Shown: positions 1-9,091 of the stretch, piece after piece
Position numbering within the stretch: position 1 is the stretch's first letter
Layout of the letters: every line of letters starts with the position of its first letter
NCBI GenBank assembly: GCA_039714395.1
Contig: JBDLJH010000009.1
Span: forward strand, 61,641 to 125,640
DNA: 64,000 nucleotides
From: JAPHSX01 sp039714395
Lineage (GTDB): Bacteria > Pseudomonadota > Gammaproteobacteria > Thiohalomonadales > Thiohalomonadaceae
Reading direction: 5' to 3'
Notes under the pieces: model-generated
Told to the model about the DNA's origin: nothing
Databases searched by the model: none
What the model saw: the letters and a program-made list of their open reading frames with translations, nothing else
Translations under genes and position numbers: made by a program

Positions 1-1920
1 GATGGCAGGGCGCTGCACGTGCACAAGGTGCTCTCCACCCCCCATGCACCGGAGCAGGCGATTCTGCAGGGGGTGCGTGAGCTGGGTCTTGACGGCGAGG
101 CGTTGCGGCAGTTGCAGGTGGTGCACGGCTCTACCGTTGCCACCAATGCCGTGCTGGAGGGCAAGGGGGTACACACGGTCTTTATTACCAATTATGGTCT
201 CAAGGATATGCTGACTCTTGGCCGTCAGGCACGGCGCGAGCTCTATAATCTGCAGCCGCAGCGGGTAGCTCCCCCGGTTCCTGAAGAACTCTGTCTGGAG
301 ACAGGTGGTCGGCTTGGCGCCGATGGTGAGGTGGTGGAGCCTCTCATCGATGAAGAGCTGGCGCAGCTGGTGGAGCAGGTTCAGACACTGAAGCCCGAGG
401 CGGTAGCGATCAACCTGCTCTTCTCCTTCCTCGACGATAGCTTTGAAAGACAAATTGAGGCGGCCCTGCCGGATGATCTTTTTATCTCCCGCTCCTCCGC
501 CATCCTCCCCGAGTACAAGGAGTATGAGCGCGGTATTACCACCTGGCTCAACGCTTGGGTAGGGCCGTTGGTCGAAGGTTATCTGGCCCGGCTGGAGGCG
601 GGGCTGCCGGGTGCCACCGTCTCGGTGATGCAGAGCTCGGGTGACACCATCGAGGCGGGGCTGGCTGGTCGGCAGGCGGTGCATATGTTGCTCTCTGGTC
701 CTGCCGGCGGACTGTCTGCGGCGAAGACTATCGGTGCGCTGGCCGGGTGGGAGCATCTGCTCACCTTCGATATGGGTGGGACTTCTACAGACGTTGCGCT
801 AATTGATGGTGAGCTACAGCTGACCAGTGAGGGGCAGATTGGCCCCTGGCCGGTATCAGTACCGATGGTAGACATGCACACCATTGGTGCCGGGGGAGGC
901 TCTATTGCACATCTCGATGCCGGTGGCCTGCTACAGGTGGGGCCGGAGTCGGCGGGGGCTGTGCCGGGACCTGCCTGTTATGGTCGCGGCGGTAAATCTG
1001 CCACAGTGACCGATGCCAACTTGTTGTTGGGACGCTTACGCCCCGATGCCTTTCTCGGTGGCGAGATGTCGCTTGATGTGGCGGCGGCAGAGACGGCGGT
1101 CGGTGTTATCGCCAATCAGTTGGGTATTGGCCTGCATCAGGTGGCGGAGGGGATCATTCGTATTGCCAATGAGCATATGGCGCGTGCGTTGCGGGTGATC
1201 TCGGTGCAGCGTGGGGTCGATCCGCGGCAGATGACCCTCGTCTCATTCGGTGGGGCGGGAGGGCTGCATGTTTGCGCCCTGGCCGAGTCGCTGGGGATGT
1301 GCCAGGCGATGGTGCCGATCCATGGAGGCGTGCTCTCCGCGCTGGGCATGCTTACCGCGCCACGGGGGCGGCAGTTGTCGCGTACACGGCAGGGGCTGCT
1401 GGAGGCGATCACGGTAGCTGAGATAGAGGAGGAGCTGAGTGCGCTGCGTGAGGAGGGGCTGGCTTCGCTGGCGCAGGAGGGAGTAACCGCCAGTACGGTC
1501 ATCGCAAGCCCCTCGCTGGATCTGCGCTACTGTGGCCAGTCCTATACTCTCAACGTGGCGTGGCAGGGTGAGAGTGCTGACAGTGCCGAGGCATTTCATC
1601 TGGCCCATCAGGAGCGCTACGGCCACCGGCTGGAGTTGCCGGTGGAGCTGGTGAATCTGAGGCTGCGTCTGCGCGGACCGTCACCGCAGTTGCCAATTAC
1701 GACCCTGCACGCTGGCCGGGAGGAGGCGGTGCCGGAGTGGGCGACCCTGCACGGTATCGATGATGCGGTCGCACTCTACCGACGGGATGCCCTGCAGGCG
1801 GGCGATGTGTTGCCGGGACCGGCGCTGGTGACCGAGCAGGTCTCTACGACCTTTATTGCACCGCTGTGGCAGGCGATGGTCGACCCGCACGGTAATTTGT
1901 TGCTGCAATATCGAGATTGA
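1..1920 (+). CDS. Hydantoinase/oxoprolinase family protein (HyuA-like), 5' truncated by the window edge
   Basis: The reading frame is open from base 1 (DGRALHVHKVLSTP...), which is the usual start of the family after its N-terminal phosphate-binding loop, so the true start lies upstream and the GTG at 19 is internal. About 640 residues remain. Visible family motifs are TFDMGGTSTDVAL (codons near 763-800), the glycine-rich GAGGGSI and the GPESAGAVPGPACYG stretch. Members are ATP-dependent amidohydrolases or carboxylase subunits acting on hydantoins, 5-oxoproline or acetone; the substrate cannot be told here. No hyuB partner follows; the gene ends at a strong terminator facing rpmG. The family call is firm, the substrate unknown. 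Confidence 0.9.
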   Translation, partial: DGRALHVHKVLSTPHAPEQAILQGVRELGLDGEALRQLQVVHGSTVATNAVLEGKGVHTVFITNYGLKDMLTLGRQARRELYNLQPQRVAPPVPEELCLETGGRLGADGEVVEPLIDEELAQLVEQVQTLKPEAVAINLLFSFLDDSFERQIEAALPDDLFISRSSAILPEYKEYERGITTWLNAWVGPLVEGYLARLEAGLPGATVSVMQSSGDTIEAGLAGRQAVHMLLSGPAGGLSAAKTIGALAGWEHLLTFDMGGTSTDVALIDGELQLTSEGQIGPWPVSVPMVDMHTIGAGGGSIAHLDAGGLLQVGPESAGAVPGPACYGRGGKSATVTDANLLLGRLRPDAFLGGEMSLDVAAAETAVGVIANQLGIGLHQVAEGIIRIANEHMARALRVISVQRGVDPRQMTLVSFGGAGGLHVCALAESLGMCQAMVPIHGGVLSALGMLTAPRGRQLSRTRQGLLEAITVAEIEEELSALREEGLASLAQEGVTASTVIASPSLDLRYCGQSYTLNVAWQGESADSAEAFHLAHQERYGHRLELPVELVNLRLRLRGPSPQLPITTLHAGREEAVPEWATLHGIDDAVALYRRDALQAGDVLPGPALVTEQVSTTFIAPLWQAMVDPHGNLLLQYRD

Positions 1921-1951
1921 GCTGTGTCGTGGTCGTCTGAATGACAGGCAT

Positions 1952-1980
1952 AAAAAAGCCCGGCATTGCCGGGCTTTTTT
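1952..1980. terminator. Bidirectional intrinsic terminator between hyuA and rpmG
   Basis: A perfect inverted repeat (AAAAAAGCCCGGC, short ATT loop region, GCCGGGCTTTTTT) has an A-run on one side and a T-run on the other. It sits between two convergent genes and can end transcription from both. Confidence 0.93.
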
Positions 1981-1997
1981 ACAGGTACTGGAAAGCC

Positions 1998-2165
1998 TTA
2001 CTTAATCTTGGCTTCCTTGTACATGACGTGCTGGCGAACAACGGGATCAAATTTCTTGATCTCCATCTTGCCGGGCATGTTGCGCTTGTTCTTGTCGGTG
2101 GTGTAGAAGTGACCGGTGCCTGCGCTGGAGTTGAGGCGGATTTTGTCGCGTGCTGATTTAGCCAT
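1998..2165 (-). CDS. rpmG: 50S ribosomal protein L33
   Basis: This 55-residue basic protein starts MAKSARDKIRLNSSAGTGHF and ends YKEAKIK, which is the L33 pattern (zinc-free, cysteine-less type with KNKRNMPGKMEIKKFDP). It is part of the large ribosomal subunit near the E site. It lies directly downstream of rpmB on the same strand with an 11-base gap, the standard rpmB-rpmG operon, and terminates at the hairpin at 1952-1980. An AGGAGCTAAATC Shine-Dalgarno precedes the ATG. Confidence 0.97.
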   Translation of the reverse strand: MAKSARDKIRLNSSAGTGHFYTTDKNKRNMPGKMEIKKFDPVVRQHVMYKEAKIK

Positions 2166-2176
2166 GATTTAGCTCC

Positions 2177-2413
2177 TTATACCTTTTCGCCGCGGGCTCG
2201 CATATCTGACAGTACTGAGTCGATGCCCTTCTTGTCGATGATACGCATCCCCTTGGTGGTGAGACGCAGTTTAACCCAGCGGTTCTCGCTCTCAACCCAG
2301 AAACGATGGGTGTGTAGATTGGGCAGGAAACGACGCTTCGTCTTGTTGTGCGCGTGTGAAACGTTGTTACCGCTGACAGGACGTTTGCCTGTTACCTGGC
2401 ATACCTTGGACAT
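2177..2413 (-). CDS. rpmB: 50S ribosomal protein L28
   Basis: This 78-residue protein starts MSKVCQVTGKRPVSGNNVSH, the canonical L28 beginning; an in-frame start six codons upstream (at 2431) is not used by the family. The HTHRFWVESENRWVKLRLT segment is typical. It is the first gene of the rpmB-rpmG operon and is expressed from the promoter at 2483-2511. Confidence 0.97.
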   Translation of the reverse strand: MSKVCQVTGKRPVSGNNVSHAHNKTKRRFLPNLHTHRFWVESENRWVKLRLTTKGMRIIDKKGIDSVLSDMRARGEKV

Positions 2414-2482
2414 GATTCTAAACTCCAACAATACTTAAATTCTGTTCGGCCCCTGGATCCACCCAAGAGCAGGAAGCCGGCT

Positions 2483-2511
2483 TTTATACCAAATTCGTGT
2501 TGCCGAGGCAA
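2483..2511 (-). promoter_or_regulatory. Sigma-70 type promoter of rpmBG
   Basis: Reading the minus strand, a -35 box TTGCCT (2506-2511) and a -10 box TATAAA (2483-2488) are separated by exactly 17 bases, about 70 bases upstream of the rpmB start. Both boxes match the sigma-70 consensus at four or more positions. No experimental start site is known. Confidence 0.7.
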
Positions 2512-2520
2512 GCAAAGGCA

Positions 2521-3195
2521 TTAAATTAATCCTCGTTCGGCGAGTGAAATAATCGCCCCGTCTCCTACTACCATGTGATCCAGCAGGCGTACGTCGACCA
2601 GTGCCAGCGCCTCTTTCAGTCGTCTCGTAATATCCTCGTCGCTGCGGCTCGGCTCCGCCACCCCTGATGGGTGGTTGTGGGCCAGGATCACCGCCGCCGC
2701 ATTGTGGGCAATGCAGTGCCGCACCACCTCGCGCGGGTGGACGCTGGCCCCATCAATGGTGCCGAAGAACAGCTCCTCGTAGCCGAGAACCCGGTGGCGG
2801 TTGTCGAGATAGAGGCAGGCGAAGACCTCGCGCTCACGGTGGCGTAGCTGGGCACTTAAATAGCTGCGGGTCTCGGCGGGGCTGGTGAGGGCATCGCCCC
2901 GCTGCAGGGTGCTCAACAGGTGACGGCGCGAGAGCTCCAGGGTGGCCTGAAGTTGTGCGAACTTTGCCTCACCCAGCCCCTTCACCGCGCAGAAGGCCTT
3001 TTTGTCCGCCTCCAGCAGGCCGCGCAGGCCGTCGAAGTGTTGCAGTAACTCGCGTGCCAGCTCTACTGCGGACTTGCCCGGCAGGCCGGTGCGCAGAAAA
3101 ATCGCCAGTAGTTCTGCATCGGAGAGGGCACTGGCACCTCGTGCCAGCAGTTTTTCCCGTGGCCGCTCTTCGGCGGGCCAGTCAGATATAGCCAT
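2521..3195 (-). CDS. radC: RadC family JAB/MPN metalloprotein
   Basis: The 224-residue protein has an N-terminal helix-hairpin-helix region (VKGLGEAKFAQLQA, about 71-85) and a C-terminal RadC/JAMM domain with the metal-binding HNHPSG motif (H173, H175) and D186 downstream. Family members were linked to DNA repair, but their biochemical role is unresolved. The start at 3195 was chosen because AAGGAGGT lies just upstream and MAISDWP matches the family; the frame stays open 45 codons further upstream but runs into the divergent coaBC promoter region. It is divergent from coaBC and convergent with nothing. Confidence 0.93.
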   Translation of the reverse strand: MAISDWPAEERPREKLLARGASALSDAELLAIFLRTGLPGKSAVELARELLQHFDGLRGLLEADKKAFCAVKGLGEAKFAQLQATLELSRRHLLSTLQRGDALTSPAETRSYLSAQLRHREREVFACLYLDNRHRVLGYEELFFGTIDGASVHPREVVRHCIAHNAAAVILAHNHPSGVAEPSRSDEDITRRLKEALALVDVRLLDHMVVGDGAIISLAERGLI

Positions 3196-3277
3196 TACAA
3201 CCTCCTTGTTATATGCACCATTAATATTAGTCTTATTGTCACTGTGCCTAAAGTCTTTCTGATAGAATTCTCTGATT

Positions 3278-4489
3278 ATGAGTGAGTCCTTACAAACAAC
3301 CCTGCACAGCCGACGCATTTTGCTGGGCATTACCGGTGGTATCGCGGCCTATAAGGCAGCGGAGCTGGTGCGTGGTTTGTGCAAGGCGGGGGCCGATGTG
3401 CGGGTGGTGATGAGTGAGGCGGCCACTCAGTTCGTTACACCGATGACCCTGCAGGCGCTTTCTGGCAATCCGGTGCGCAGTGCCCTGTTTGACTCGGAGC
3501 ATGAGGCGGCGATGGGGCATATCGAGCTGGCACGCTGGGCTGAGCTGGTGGTGGTGGCCCCGGCCAGTGCGGACTTTCTCGCCCGCCTTAATGCCGGTAT
3601 GGCCAACGATCTGCTCTCCACACTTTGCCTTGCTACCGAGGCCCCTATTGCCGTTGCCCCGGCGATGAATCAGCAGATGTGGCTGGCGACGGTGACGCAG
3701 CAGAATGTGGCACGGCTGCGTGGGCGCGGTGTCATGATTTGGGGGCCTGATGAGGGCGAACAGGCCTGTGGCGAGGTCGGTCCTGGTCGTATGCTGGAGC
3801 CGGCCGAGTTGCTCCAGGCCTGTACCGGCCATTTTGCCGATGGCCCTCTCAAAGGGATACGGGTGACCATTACCGCGGGGCCGACCCGCGAGGCGCTCGA
3901 TCCGGTACGTTTTATCAGCAATCACAGTTCCGGCAAGATGGGTTTTGCCATCGCGGCGGTGGCGACAGCCATGGGTGCGCAGGTGCGGCTGGTGGCCGGT
4001 CCGGTGTCGCAGGCCAGCCCCAGCGGGGTGGAACGTATCGATGTGGAGAGTGCTGGGCAGATGCTGGAGGCAGTGCTGGTCGACCCAGGTGAGATATTTA
4101 TTGGCTGTGCGGCGGTGGCTGACTATCGTCCTGAATCGGTGGCTAGTGAAAAGGTGAAAAAGCACGATGAGCGGCAGACTCTGGAGCTGCAGCGCAATCC
4201 AGACATTCTGGCGACGGTGAGTGCACTGGAACAGGCACCATTTACCGTTGGCTTTGCTGCCGAGACGGAGAATCTTGTCGCAAATGCCCGCACTAAATTA
4301 CACAACAAGCAGCTTGATATGATCGCCGCCAACTGGGTGGGCGAACGTGCCGAGGGTGGCGGTTTCAACAGCGATGAGAATGCGCTACAACTTATCTGGG
4401 ATGATGGTGAGCAGTCACTGCCGCGTAGCGGCAAGGCAGAGCTGGCAAGGAGCCTGCTCGATACGGTGGCCAAACGGTTTTTCAAATAA
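3278..4489 (+). CDS. coaBC: Bifunctional phosphopantothenoylcysteine decarboxylase / phosphopantothenate-cysteine ligase
   Basis: The 403-residue CoaBC catalyses two consecutive steps of coenzyme A synthesis in the cytoplasm. The N-terminal flavoprotein half (about 1-190) begins ILLGITGGIAAYKAAEL and holds the PAMNQQMW substrate-binding motif. The C-terminal CTP-dependent ligase half (about 191-403) has ITAGPTREALDPVRFISN and the AAVADYRP motif with the KVKK lysines. It starts the conserved coaBC-dut-x-algC-argB run, 36 bases before dut. Confidence 0.97.
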   Translation: MSESLQTTLHSRRILLGITGGIAAYKAAELVRGLCKAGADVRVVMSEAATQFVTPMTLQALSGNPVRSALFDSEHEAAMGHIELARWAELVVVAPASADFLARLNAGMANDLLSTLCLATEAPIAVAPAMNQQMWLATVTQQNVARLRGRGVMIWGPDEGEQACGEVGPGRMLEPAELLQACTGHFADGPLKGIRVTITAGPTREALDPVRFISNHSSGKMGFAIAAVATAMGAQVRLVAGPVSQASPSGVERIDVESAGQMLEAVLVDPGEIFIGCAAVADYRPESVASEKVKKHDERQTLELQRNPDILATVSALEQAPFTVGFAAETENLVANARTKLHNKQLDMIAANWVGERAEGGGFNSDENALQLIWDDGEQSLPRSGKAELARSLLDTVAKRFFK

Positions 4490-4525
4490 GATTTATCAAC
4501 TAAAGTTAAAGACGGATAACAGGCT

Positions 4526-4981
4526 ATGCAAAAGATCCAACTGAAAATCCTTGATGAGCGTCTGGGCCACGAGTTTCCACTTCCCCATTACGCCACCGAT
4601 GGCTCGGCTGGGATGGATATGCGAGCAATGATCGATGCACCGATGGTGCTGGCACCGGGGGAGAGCAAGTTGATTCCTACCGGTCTGGCGATTCATATCG
4701 GTGATCCCTCGCTCGCCTCGGTGTTATTGCCGCGCTCTGGATTGGGGCATAAGAAGGGGATCGTGCTGGGTAACCTGGTGGGCCTTATCGACTCGGATTA
4801 TCAGGGGCAGGTTTTTGTCTCCTGCTGGAACCGTGGTCAGGAGCCTTTTACCATGGAAGTGGGCGAACGTATTGCGCAGATGGTGTTTGTTCCGGTGGTG
4901 CAGGCCGAGTTCGATATAGTGAGTGATTTTGATGCCTCGCAACGTGGTGAAGGCGGGTTTGGGCATACCGGTAAGCATTAA
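4526..4981 (+). CDS. dut: dUTP diphosphatase
   Basis: This 151-residue trimeric dUTPase hydrolyses dUTP to dUMP, keeping uracil out of DNA and feeding thymidylate synthesis. All signature motifs are present: DGSAGMDMRA, LLPRSGLGHKKGIVLGN, LIDSDYQG and the C-terminal RGEGGFGHTG that closes over the active site. It sits between coaBC and a membrane protein gene as in Pseudomonas-type gene order. Confidence 0.97.
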   Translation: MQKIQLKILDERLGHEFPLPHYATDGSAGMDMRAMIDAPMVLAPGESKLIPTGLAIHIGDPSLASVLLPRSGLGHKKGIVLGNLVGLIDSDYQGQVFVSCWNRGQEPFTMEVGERIAQMVFVPVVQAEFDIVSDFDASQRGEGGFGHTGKH

Positions 4982-5019
4982 TTGAGTTATTTCTCGAAAT
5001 AAACGAAAGGAAAATTGTT

Positions 5020-6171
5020 GTGTTGGGAAAAAGGAAAACAAAGGAAGGCGCTGAGGCTGAGGCAAACAATTCAGAGAGTGGTCTTACGGTACTGAAAATT
5101 AATCTGCCACAAATCATCCTGGTAGTGCTGGTGGTGCTGGTGTGCGGTTATGTCTCTTACCTGCAATATGCCGGGCTGGTGAAGAAGGCACAGCAGGTGC
5201 AACACGTGGCCGATGCGGAGAAGATGGCCGCGCTGCTGGGTGGCAGGCTGGTCGCACTTGGCGATCAGGTAGCGATGCAGGCGAGAGCGGATACCGGACT
5301 GACCGTGGCAATTAATGCGGGAGATAGTGAGGTGCTGCGCCGGTTCGAGTCGGGCCTGATGAGTTATTTCCCTGAGGCGGTGCGAATTCGTGTCGTGCGT
5401 CCTGCAGACACTGATCCGGATTCGAGTGTGAGTCCGCCTATTGGCTATGCCTGTCTTGATCTGGCGCGCCAGGCCGAGGCGGGCTCTGAGAGACCACCTC
5501 TGGAGCTGCACCTGCAAGGCTCAGAAGATGCGCACCTCGATCTGGTACGACCGATGATGCGTAACGGTGAGGTAATGGCCAGTCTGATGGTGAGCTTCTC
5601 AGCGGGAAAAATTGAAAGTTGGCTCAGTGAGCTGGCACTTGATGCCGGCTATGTAGAGCTGCAACAGGGCTGGGAAGGCCCAATACTCGGGAGCATTGGT
5701 GGGAAGGGGCTGAAACGTGATGCGGCCACTCATCGCGCCGTGATCCCCGGTAGCTCCTGGCAACTCTCTTATTGGGCGGATGGCAGCATCGGTATGGCTG
5801 AGGCGAAAAAACTGGGTTTCCTGGCCACCTTTGGTGTGGCAGCAGCAGTGATTGTTGCGATTATGTTCTTCTACACCCTGTTTCTCGCTGGGGTCATCCG
5901 GCGCGAATTGCTGCGCATGGCGGAGTTCATGCTGGAGAGTAGTCGAGGCAAGCGTTTTCACTCCTACCCGGTGAAGATGGTTGATATGGAGAAGGCGCTA
6001 CAGATGATGGAGCCGGTACTTAGCAGGGCAAAGACAAAGGACAATGTTAAGCAGAAGGCGGAACAGGGTGACGAGGGTGTTTCCGATATGATGTTTATGG
6101 ACTTTGGTGAGATCACCGTGGAAGAGAGCGAGGGCGATGCACCCGCTAAAGGTGGTGCGGATAAGTCGTGA
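5020..6171 (+). CDS. Two-TM membrane protein coupled to algC (detached AlgC N-terminal module)
   Basis: The 383-residue protein starts at GTG with GAAAGG upstream. It has a charged cytoplasmic N-terminus, TM1 at about 31-48 (IILVVLVVLVCGYVSYL), a roughly 220-residue periplasmic sensor-like region, and TM2 at about 268-290 (ATFGVAAAVIVAIMFFYTLF), then an acidic cytoplasmic tail. Its stop overlaps the algC start by four bases (GTGA), so the two are translationally coupled. In several gammaproteobacteria AlgC-like mutases carry a membrane-bound N-terminal extension of this build (family knowledge from memory). I infer that this is the same module encoded separately. The function is unknown; it may tether or regulate AlgC. 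Confidence 0.75.
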   Translation: MLGKRKTKEGAEAEANNSESGLTVLKINLPQIILVVLVVLVCGYVSYLQYAGLVKKAQQVQHVADAEKMAALLGGRLVALGDQVAMQARADTGLTVAINAGDSEVLRRFESGLMSYFPEAVRIRVVRPADTDPDSSVSPPIGYACLDLARQAEAGSERPPLELHLQGSEDAHLDLVRPMMRNGEVMASLMVSFSAGKIESWLSELALDAGYVELQQGWEGPILGSIGGKGLKRDAATHRAVIPGSSWQLSYWADGSIGMAEAKKLGFLATFGVAAAVIVAIMFFYTLFLAGVIRRELLRMAEFMLESSRGKRFHSYPVKMVDMEKALQMMEPVLSRAKTKDNVKQKAEQGDEGVSDMMFMDFGEITVEESEGDAPAKGGADKS

Positions 6172-7544
6172 CACTTGCTACTTCGTCGATTTTTCTCCCC
6201 TATGATATTCGGGGCGTCGTTGGCGACGGGCTGGATGTGTCTACGGCCTACCAGATTGGCCGTGCCATTGGCAGCGAGGCGGTTGAGCGTGGTATTGATA
6301 CTGTTGCCAGCGGACGTGATGCCAGAATTAGTTCTCCTGCGCTGCAACAGGCCCTTAATGATGGGCTGCTTGCCTCTGGGGTGAATGTACTGGATATCGG
6401 CTGTGTACCGACTCCGCTGCTCTATTTTGTTGCCTGTACCCGCACTGCTGGAAGTGGGGTGATGGTCACAGGCAGTCATAACCCACCCGAGTACAACGGC
6501 ATCAAGGTGATGCTAAATGAAGAGAGTCTGTTTGGTGAGGCGATCACCGCCCTGCATCAACGTATCCTGGATGAAAAATTTAGTCATGGTGCGGGCAGCT
6601 TAGTTCGACGTCAGCTGGCGGATACCTATCTCGATGAGATGGCCTCACGCATTACCTTGCAGCGCCCGCTTAAGGTGGTTGTTGACTGCGGTAATGGTAT
6701 GGCCGGGCAGACGGCCCCGGTGTTGTTACAGCGACTGGGATGCGAGGTGATACCGCTTTTCTGCGAAGTTGATGGTAGCTTTCCCAATCATCATCCCGAT
6801 CCGAATCGCCAGGAGAATTTGCGGGATTTACAACGGCTTGTAGTGGATGAAGGCGCGGACCTTGGTATCGCCTTTGATGGTGATGGCGATCGCCTTGGTG
6901 TGGTTAGCAACACAGGCGATATAATCTGGCCGGATCGAGTGATGATGATCTTCGCCCGCGATTTGTTAAGCCGTCACCCCGGCGCAGAGGTGATATACGA
7001 TATTAAGTGCAGCCGCCATCTGGGAGAGGTGATAACGCAGGCTGGTGGTGTGCCCTCTATGTGGCGTAGCGGACACTCGATGCTTAAGGCGCGTATGCGT
7101 GAGCGAGGTGCCCTGTTGGGGGGGGAGATGAGCGGGCACATATTGTTAAAGGAAGGGTGGTACGGCTTTGATGATGCGCTGTTTGCGGCGGCACGATTGG
7201 TGCAAATTTTATCGCATCAGCTGGATGCCGGTTCCATTTTTTCTGCCCTGCCCGATGCGATAAGTACCCCTGAGCTGCACATGCAGATGGGGGAAGGGGA
7301 GCCTGGCCGCTTGATGGAGCGGCTGCTGGGGCGACAGGATTTCTTTTCCGGGGCGATCTTAAATACAATTGATGGCTTGCGAGTGGAGTATGCTGACGGC
7401 TGGGGGCTGGTTCGCGCCTCTAACACCACCCCCACTCTGGTGCTGCGATTTGAGGCCGATGATACGTCCGCACTGACACGAATAAAGAAGTGCTTTAGCC
7501 GCTTATTGTTGCAGCTTGAGCCGTCACTGAAATTACCATTCTAA
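6168..7544 (+). CDS. algC: Phosphomannomutase / phosphoglucomutase
   Basis: This 458-residue alpha-D-phosphohexomutase interconverts mannose or glucose 1- and 6-phosphates for exopolysaccharide and LPS precursors. Its domains are in standard order: the catalytic phosphoserine loop VTGSHNPPEYNG (S104), the metal loop DGDGDRLG (near 240), the sugar-specificity loop GGEMSGH and the C-terminal phosphate-binding SNTTPTLVLRFE. The GTG start overlaps the upstream stop, supporting coupling with the membrane protein. argB follows after 11 bases. Confidence 0.95.
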   Translation: MTLATSSIFLPYDIRGVVGDGLDVSTAYQIGRAIGSEAVERGIDTVASGRDARISSPALQQALNDGLLASGVNVLDIGCVPTPLLYFVACTRTAGSGVMVTGSHNPPEYNGIKVMLNEESLFGEAITALHQRILDEKFSHGAGSLVRRQLADTYLDEMASRITLQRPLKVVVDCGNGMAGQTAPVLLQRLGCEVIPLFCEVDGSFPNHHPDPNRQENLRDLQRLVVDEGADLGIAFDGDGDRLGVVSNTGDIIWPDRVMMIFARDLLSRHPGAEVIYDIKCSRHLGEVITQAGGVPSMWRSGHSMLKARMRERGALLGGEMSGHILLKEGWYGFDDALFAAARLVQILSHQLDAGSIFSALPDAISTPELHMQMGEGEPGRLMERLLGRQDFFSGAILNTIDGLRVEYADGWGLVRASNTTPTLVLRFEADDTSALTRIKKCFSRLLLQLEPSLKLPF

Positions 7545-7555
7545 CTGGAACCGAG

Positions 7556-8452
7556 ATGAGTCTAGATATCGAAACCGCGATGAACAATGCCCACGTCCTT
7601 AGTGAGGCGCTGCCCTACATTCGCCGCTTTTCCGGCAAAACGCTGGTGATTAAGTATGGCGGTAATGCCATGACCGACGAGAAGCTTAAGCAGGGTTTTG
7701 CCCGCGATGTAGTGCTGCTTAAAGCGGTGGGAATGAATCCGGTGGTGGTACATGGTGGAGGGCCGCAGATTGGCAGCCTGCTTGAGCGTTTGGGCAAGGA
7801 GAGCAAGTTTATCGACGGTATGCGGGTTACCGACAGCGAGACCATGGATGTGGTGCAGATGGTGCTGGGTGGACTGGTCAATAAGGAGATCGTATCTCTG
7901 CTCAACCAGCAAGGTGGCAAGGCGGTGGGACTGACCGGCAAGGATGCTGATTTCATTCGTGCCAAGAAGCTCAAGTTCACCCGCAATGCGCCGGAGATGA
8001 GTGCCCCGGAGATCATTGATATCGGTCATGTTGGTGAGGTGGAGGAGATCAACGGTGAGATTGTCGACATGTTGTTACATGGCGACTTTATTCCGGTGGT
8101 TGCCCCCATTGGTGTAGGTGAGGATGGTCAGTCATACAACATTAATGCCGATGTAGTGGCGGGGAAGCTGGCCGAGTGTCTTAAGGCGGAGAAGCTGGTG
8201 CTGTTGACCAATACTGCCGGCCTGCTCGACAAACAGGGTGAGGTGTTGACCGGTCTGAATTCTGCACGAGTCGATGAGTTGATTAAGGATGGTACGATTC
8301 ACGGCGGCATGCTGCCAAAGATAGGCTGCGCCCTTGATGCGGTGCACACCGGGGTACGTAGTGCCCATATTATTGATGGTCGGGTGGAGCATGCCCTGCT
8401 GTTGGAGATATTTACCGATCAGGGTGTAGGTACACTGATCCAGAATGCCTGA
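7556..8452 (+). CDS. argB: Acetylglutamate kinase
   Basis: The 298-residue ArgB phosphorylates N-acetylglutamate in arginine synthesis. It shows LVIKYGGNAM (phosphate loop, about 28-37), VVVHGGGPQIG (substrate binding) and the C-terminal IHGGMLPKIGCALDAV. The N-terminal helix (DIETAMNNAHVLSEALPYI) is the kind found in arginine-inhibited hexameric enzymes, so feedback inhibition is likely (inference). The algC-argB adjacency is conserved in Pseudomonas. Confidence 0.97.
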   Translation: MSLDIETAMNNAHVLSEALPYIRRFSGKTLVIKYGGNAMTDEKLKQGFARDVVLLKAVGMNPVVVHGGGPQIGSLLERLGKESKFIDGMRVTDSETMDVVQMVLGGLVNKEIVSLLNQQGGKAVGLTGKDADFIRAKKLKFTRNAPEMSAPEIIDIGHVGEVEEINGEIVDMLLHGDFIPVVAPIGVGEDGQSYNINADVVAGKLAECLKAEKLVLLTNTAGLLDKQGEVLTGLNSARVDELIKDGTIHGGMLPKIGCALDAVHTGVRSAHIIDGRVEHALLLEIFTDQGVGTLIQNA

Positions 8453-8474
8453 ATCGCTACAGGAAAATAATTAG

Positions 8475-9077
8475 ATGAGTGAAGAGAAAGTACAAAAACC
8501 GTCACGTCGTCAGCAGATCCTTGAGGCGTTGGCACAGGAGTTGGAGAAGAGTCCGGGTGAGCGTATTACCACGGCCGGTCTGGCGCGTGCTGTTGGTGTC
8601 TCAGAGGCGGCCCTTTATCGTCACTTCCCCAGCAAGGCGAAGATGTTTGAGGGGTTGATTGAGTTTCTGGAGGAGACCGTGTTTGGTCTTACCAGTCGCA
8701 TACTCAATGACGAGAAGCGTGCACTGGTACGCTGTGAAAAGATTCTTACGGTGATGTTGGGTTTTGCCGCACGCAATCCGGGTATCAGTCGCATTCTGAT
8801 GGGTGAGGTGCTGACCGGTGAGACGGAACGACTACGCCAGCGTATAGGTCAGATTTTTGATCGTGTCGAGACCCAGCTCAAGCAGGTGCTGCGTGAGGGT
8901 GAGTTGGCGGGTGAGTTACGTGATGGCGCTAATATCAGCGCTATCGCCAATCTGATGCTGGCAATGGTTGAGGGGCGGATCAATCAATATGTACGTAGTA
9001 GCTTTAAACGCTCACCCATGACCGACTGGGAGGTGCAGTGGCCATTGTTGGCGGCCACTGTCTTTCGTCAGGGATAG
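8475..9077 (+). CDS. slmA: Nucleoid occlusion factor SlmA (TetR family)
   Basis: The 200-residue protein has a TetR helix-turn-helix (ITTAGLARAVGVSEAALYRHF, about 33-53) and an all-alpha C-terminal domain matching SlmA throughout (FEGLIEFLEETVFGL; NLMLAMVEGRINQYVRS). SlmA binds DNA sites over the nucleoid and blocks FtsZ ring assembly there. It lies 22 bases after argB; dut-argB-slmA proximity is common in gammaproteobacteria. Low uncertainty. Confidence 0.93.
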   Translation: MSEEKVQKPSRRQQILEALAQELEKSPGERITTAGLARAVGVSEAALYRHFPSKAKMFEGLIEFLEETVFGLTSRILNDEKRALVRCEKILTVMLGFAARNPGISRILMGEVLTGETERLRQRIGQIFDRVETQLKQVLREGELAGELRDGANISAIANLMLAMVEGRINQYVRSSFKRSPMTDWEVQWPLLAATVFRQG

Positions 9078-9091
9078 AGTAGCTGCCGGTC

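Noticed and set aside
3290..4165. 291-codon open frame antisense to coaBC
   Set aside because: It is the shadow of a well-conserved coaBC frame, has no Shine-Dalgarno and resembles no family.
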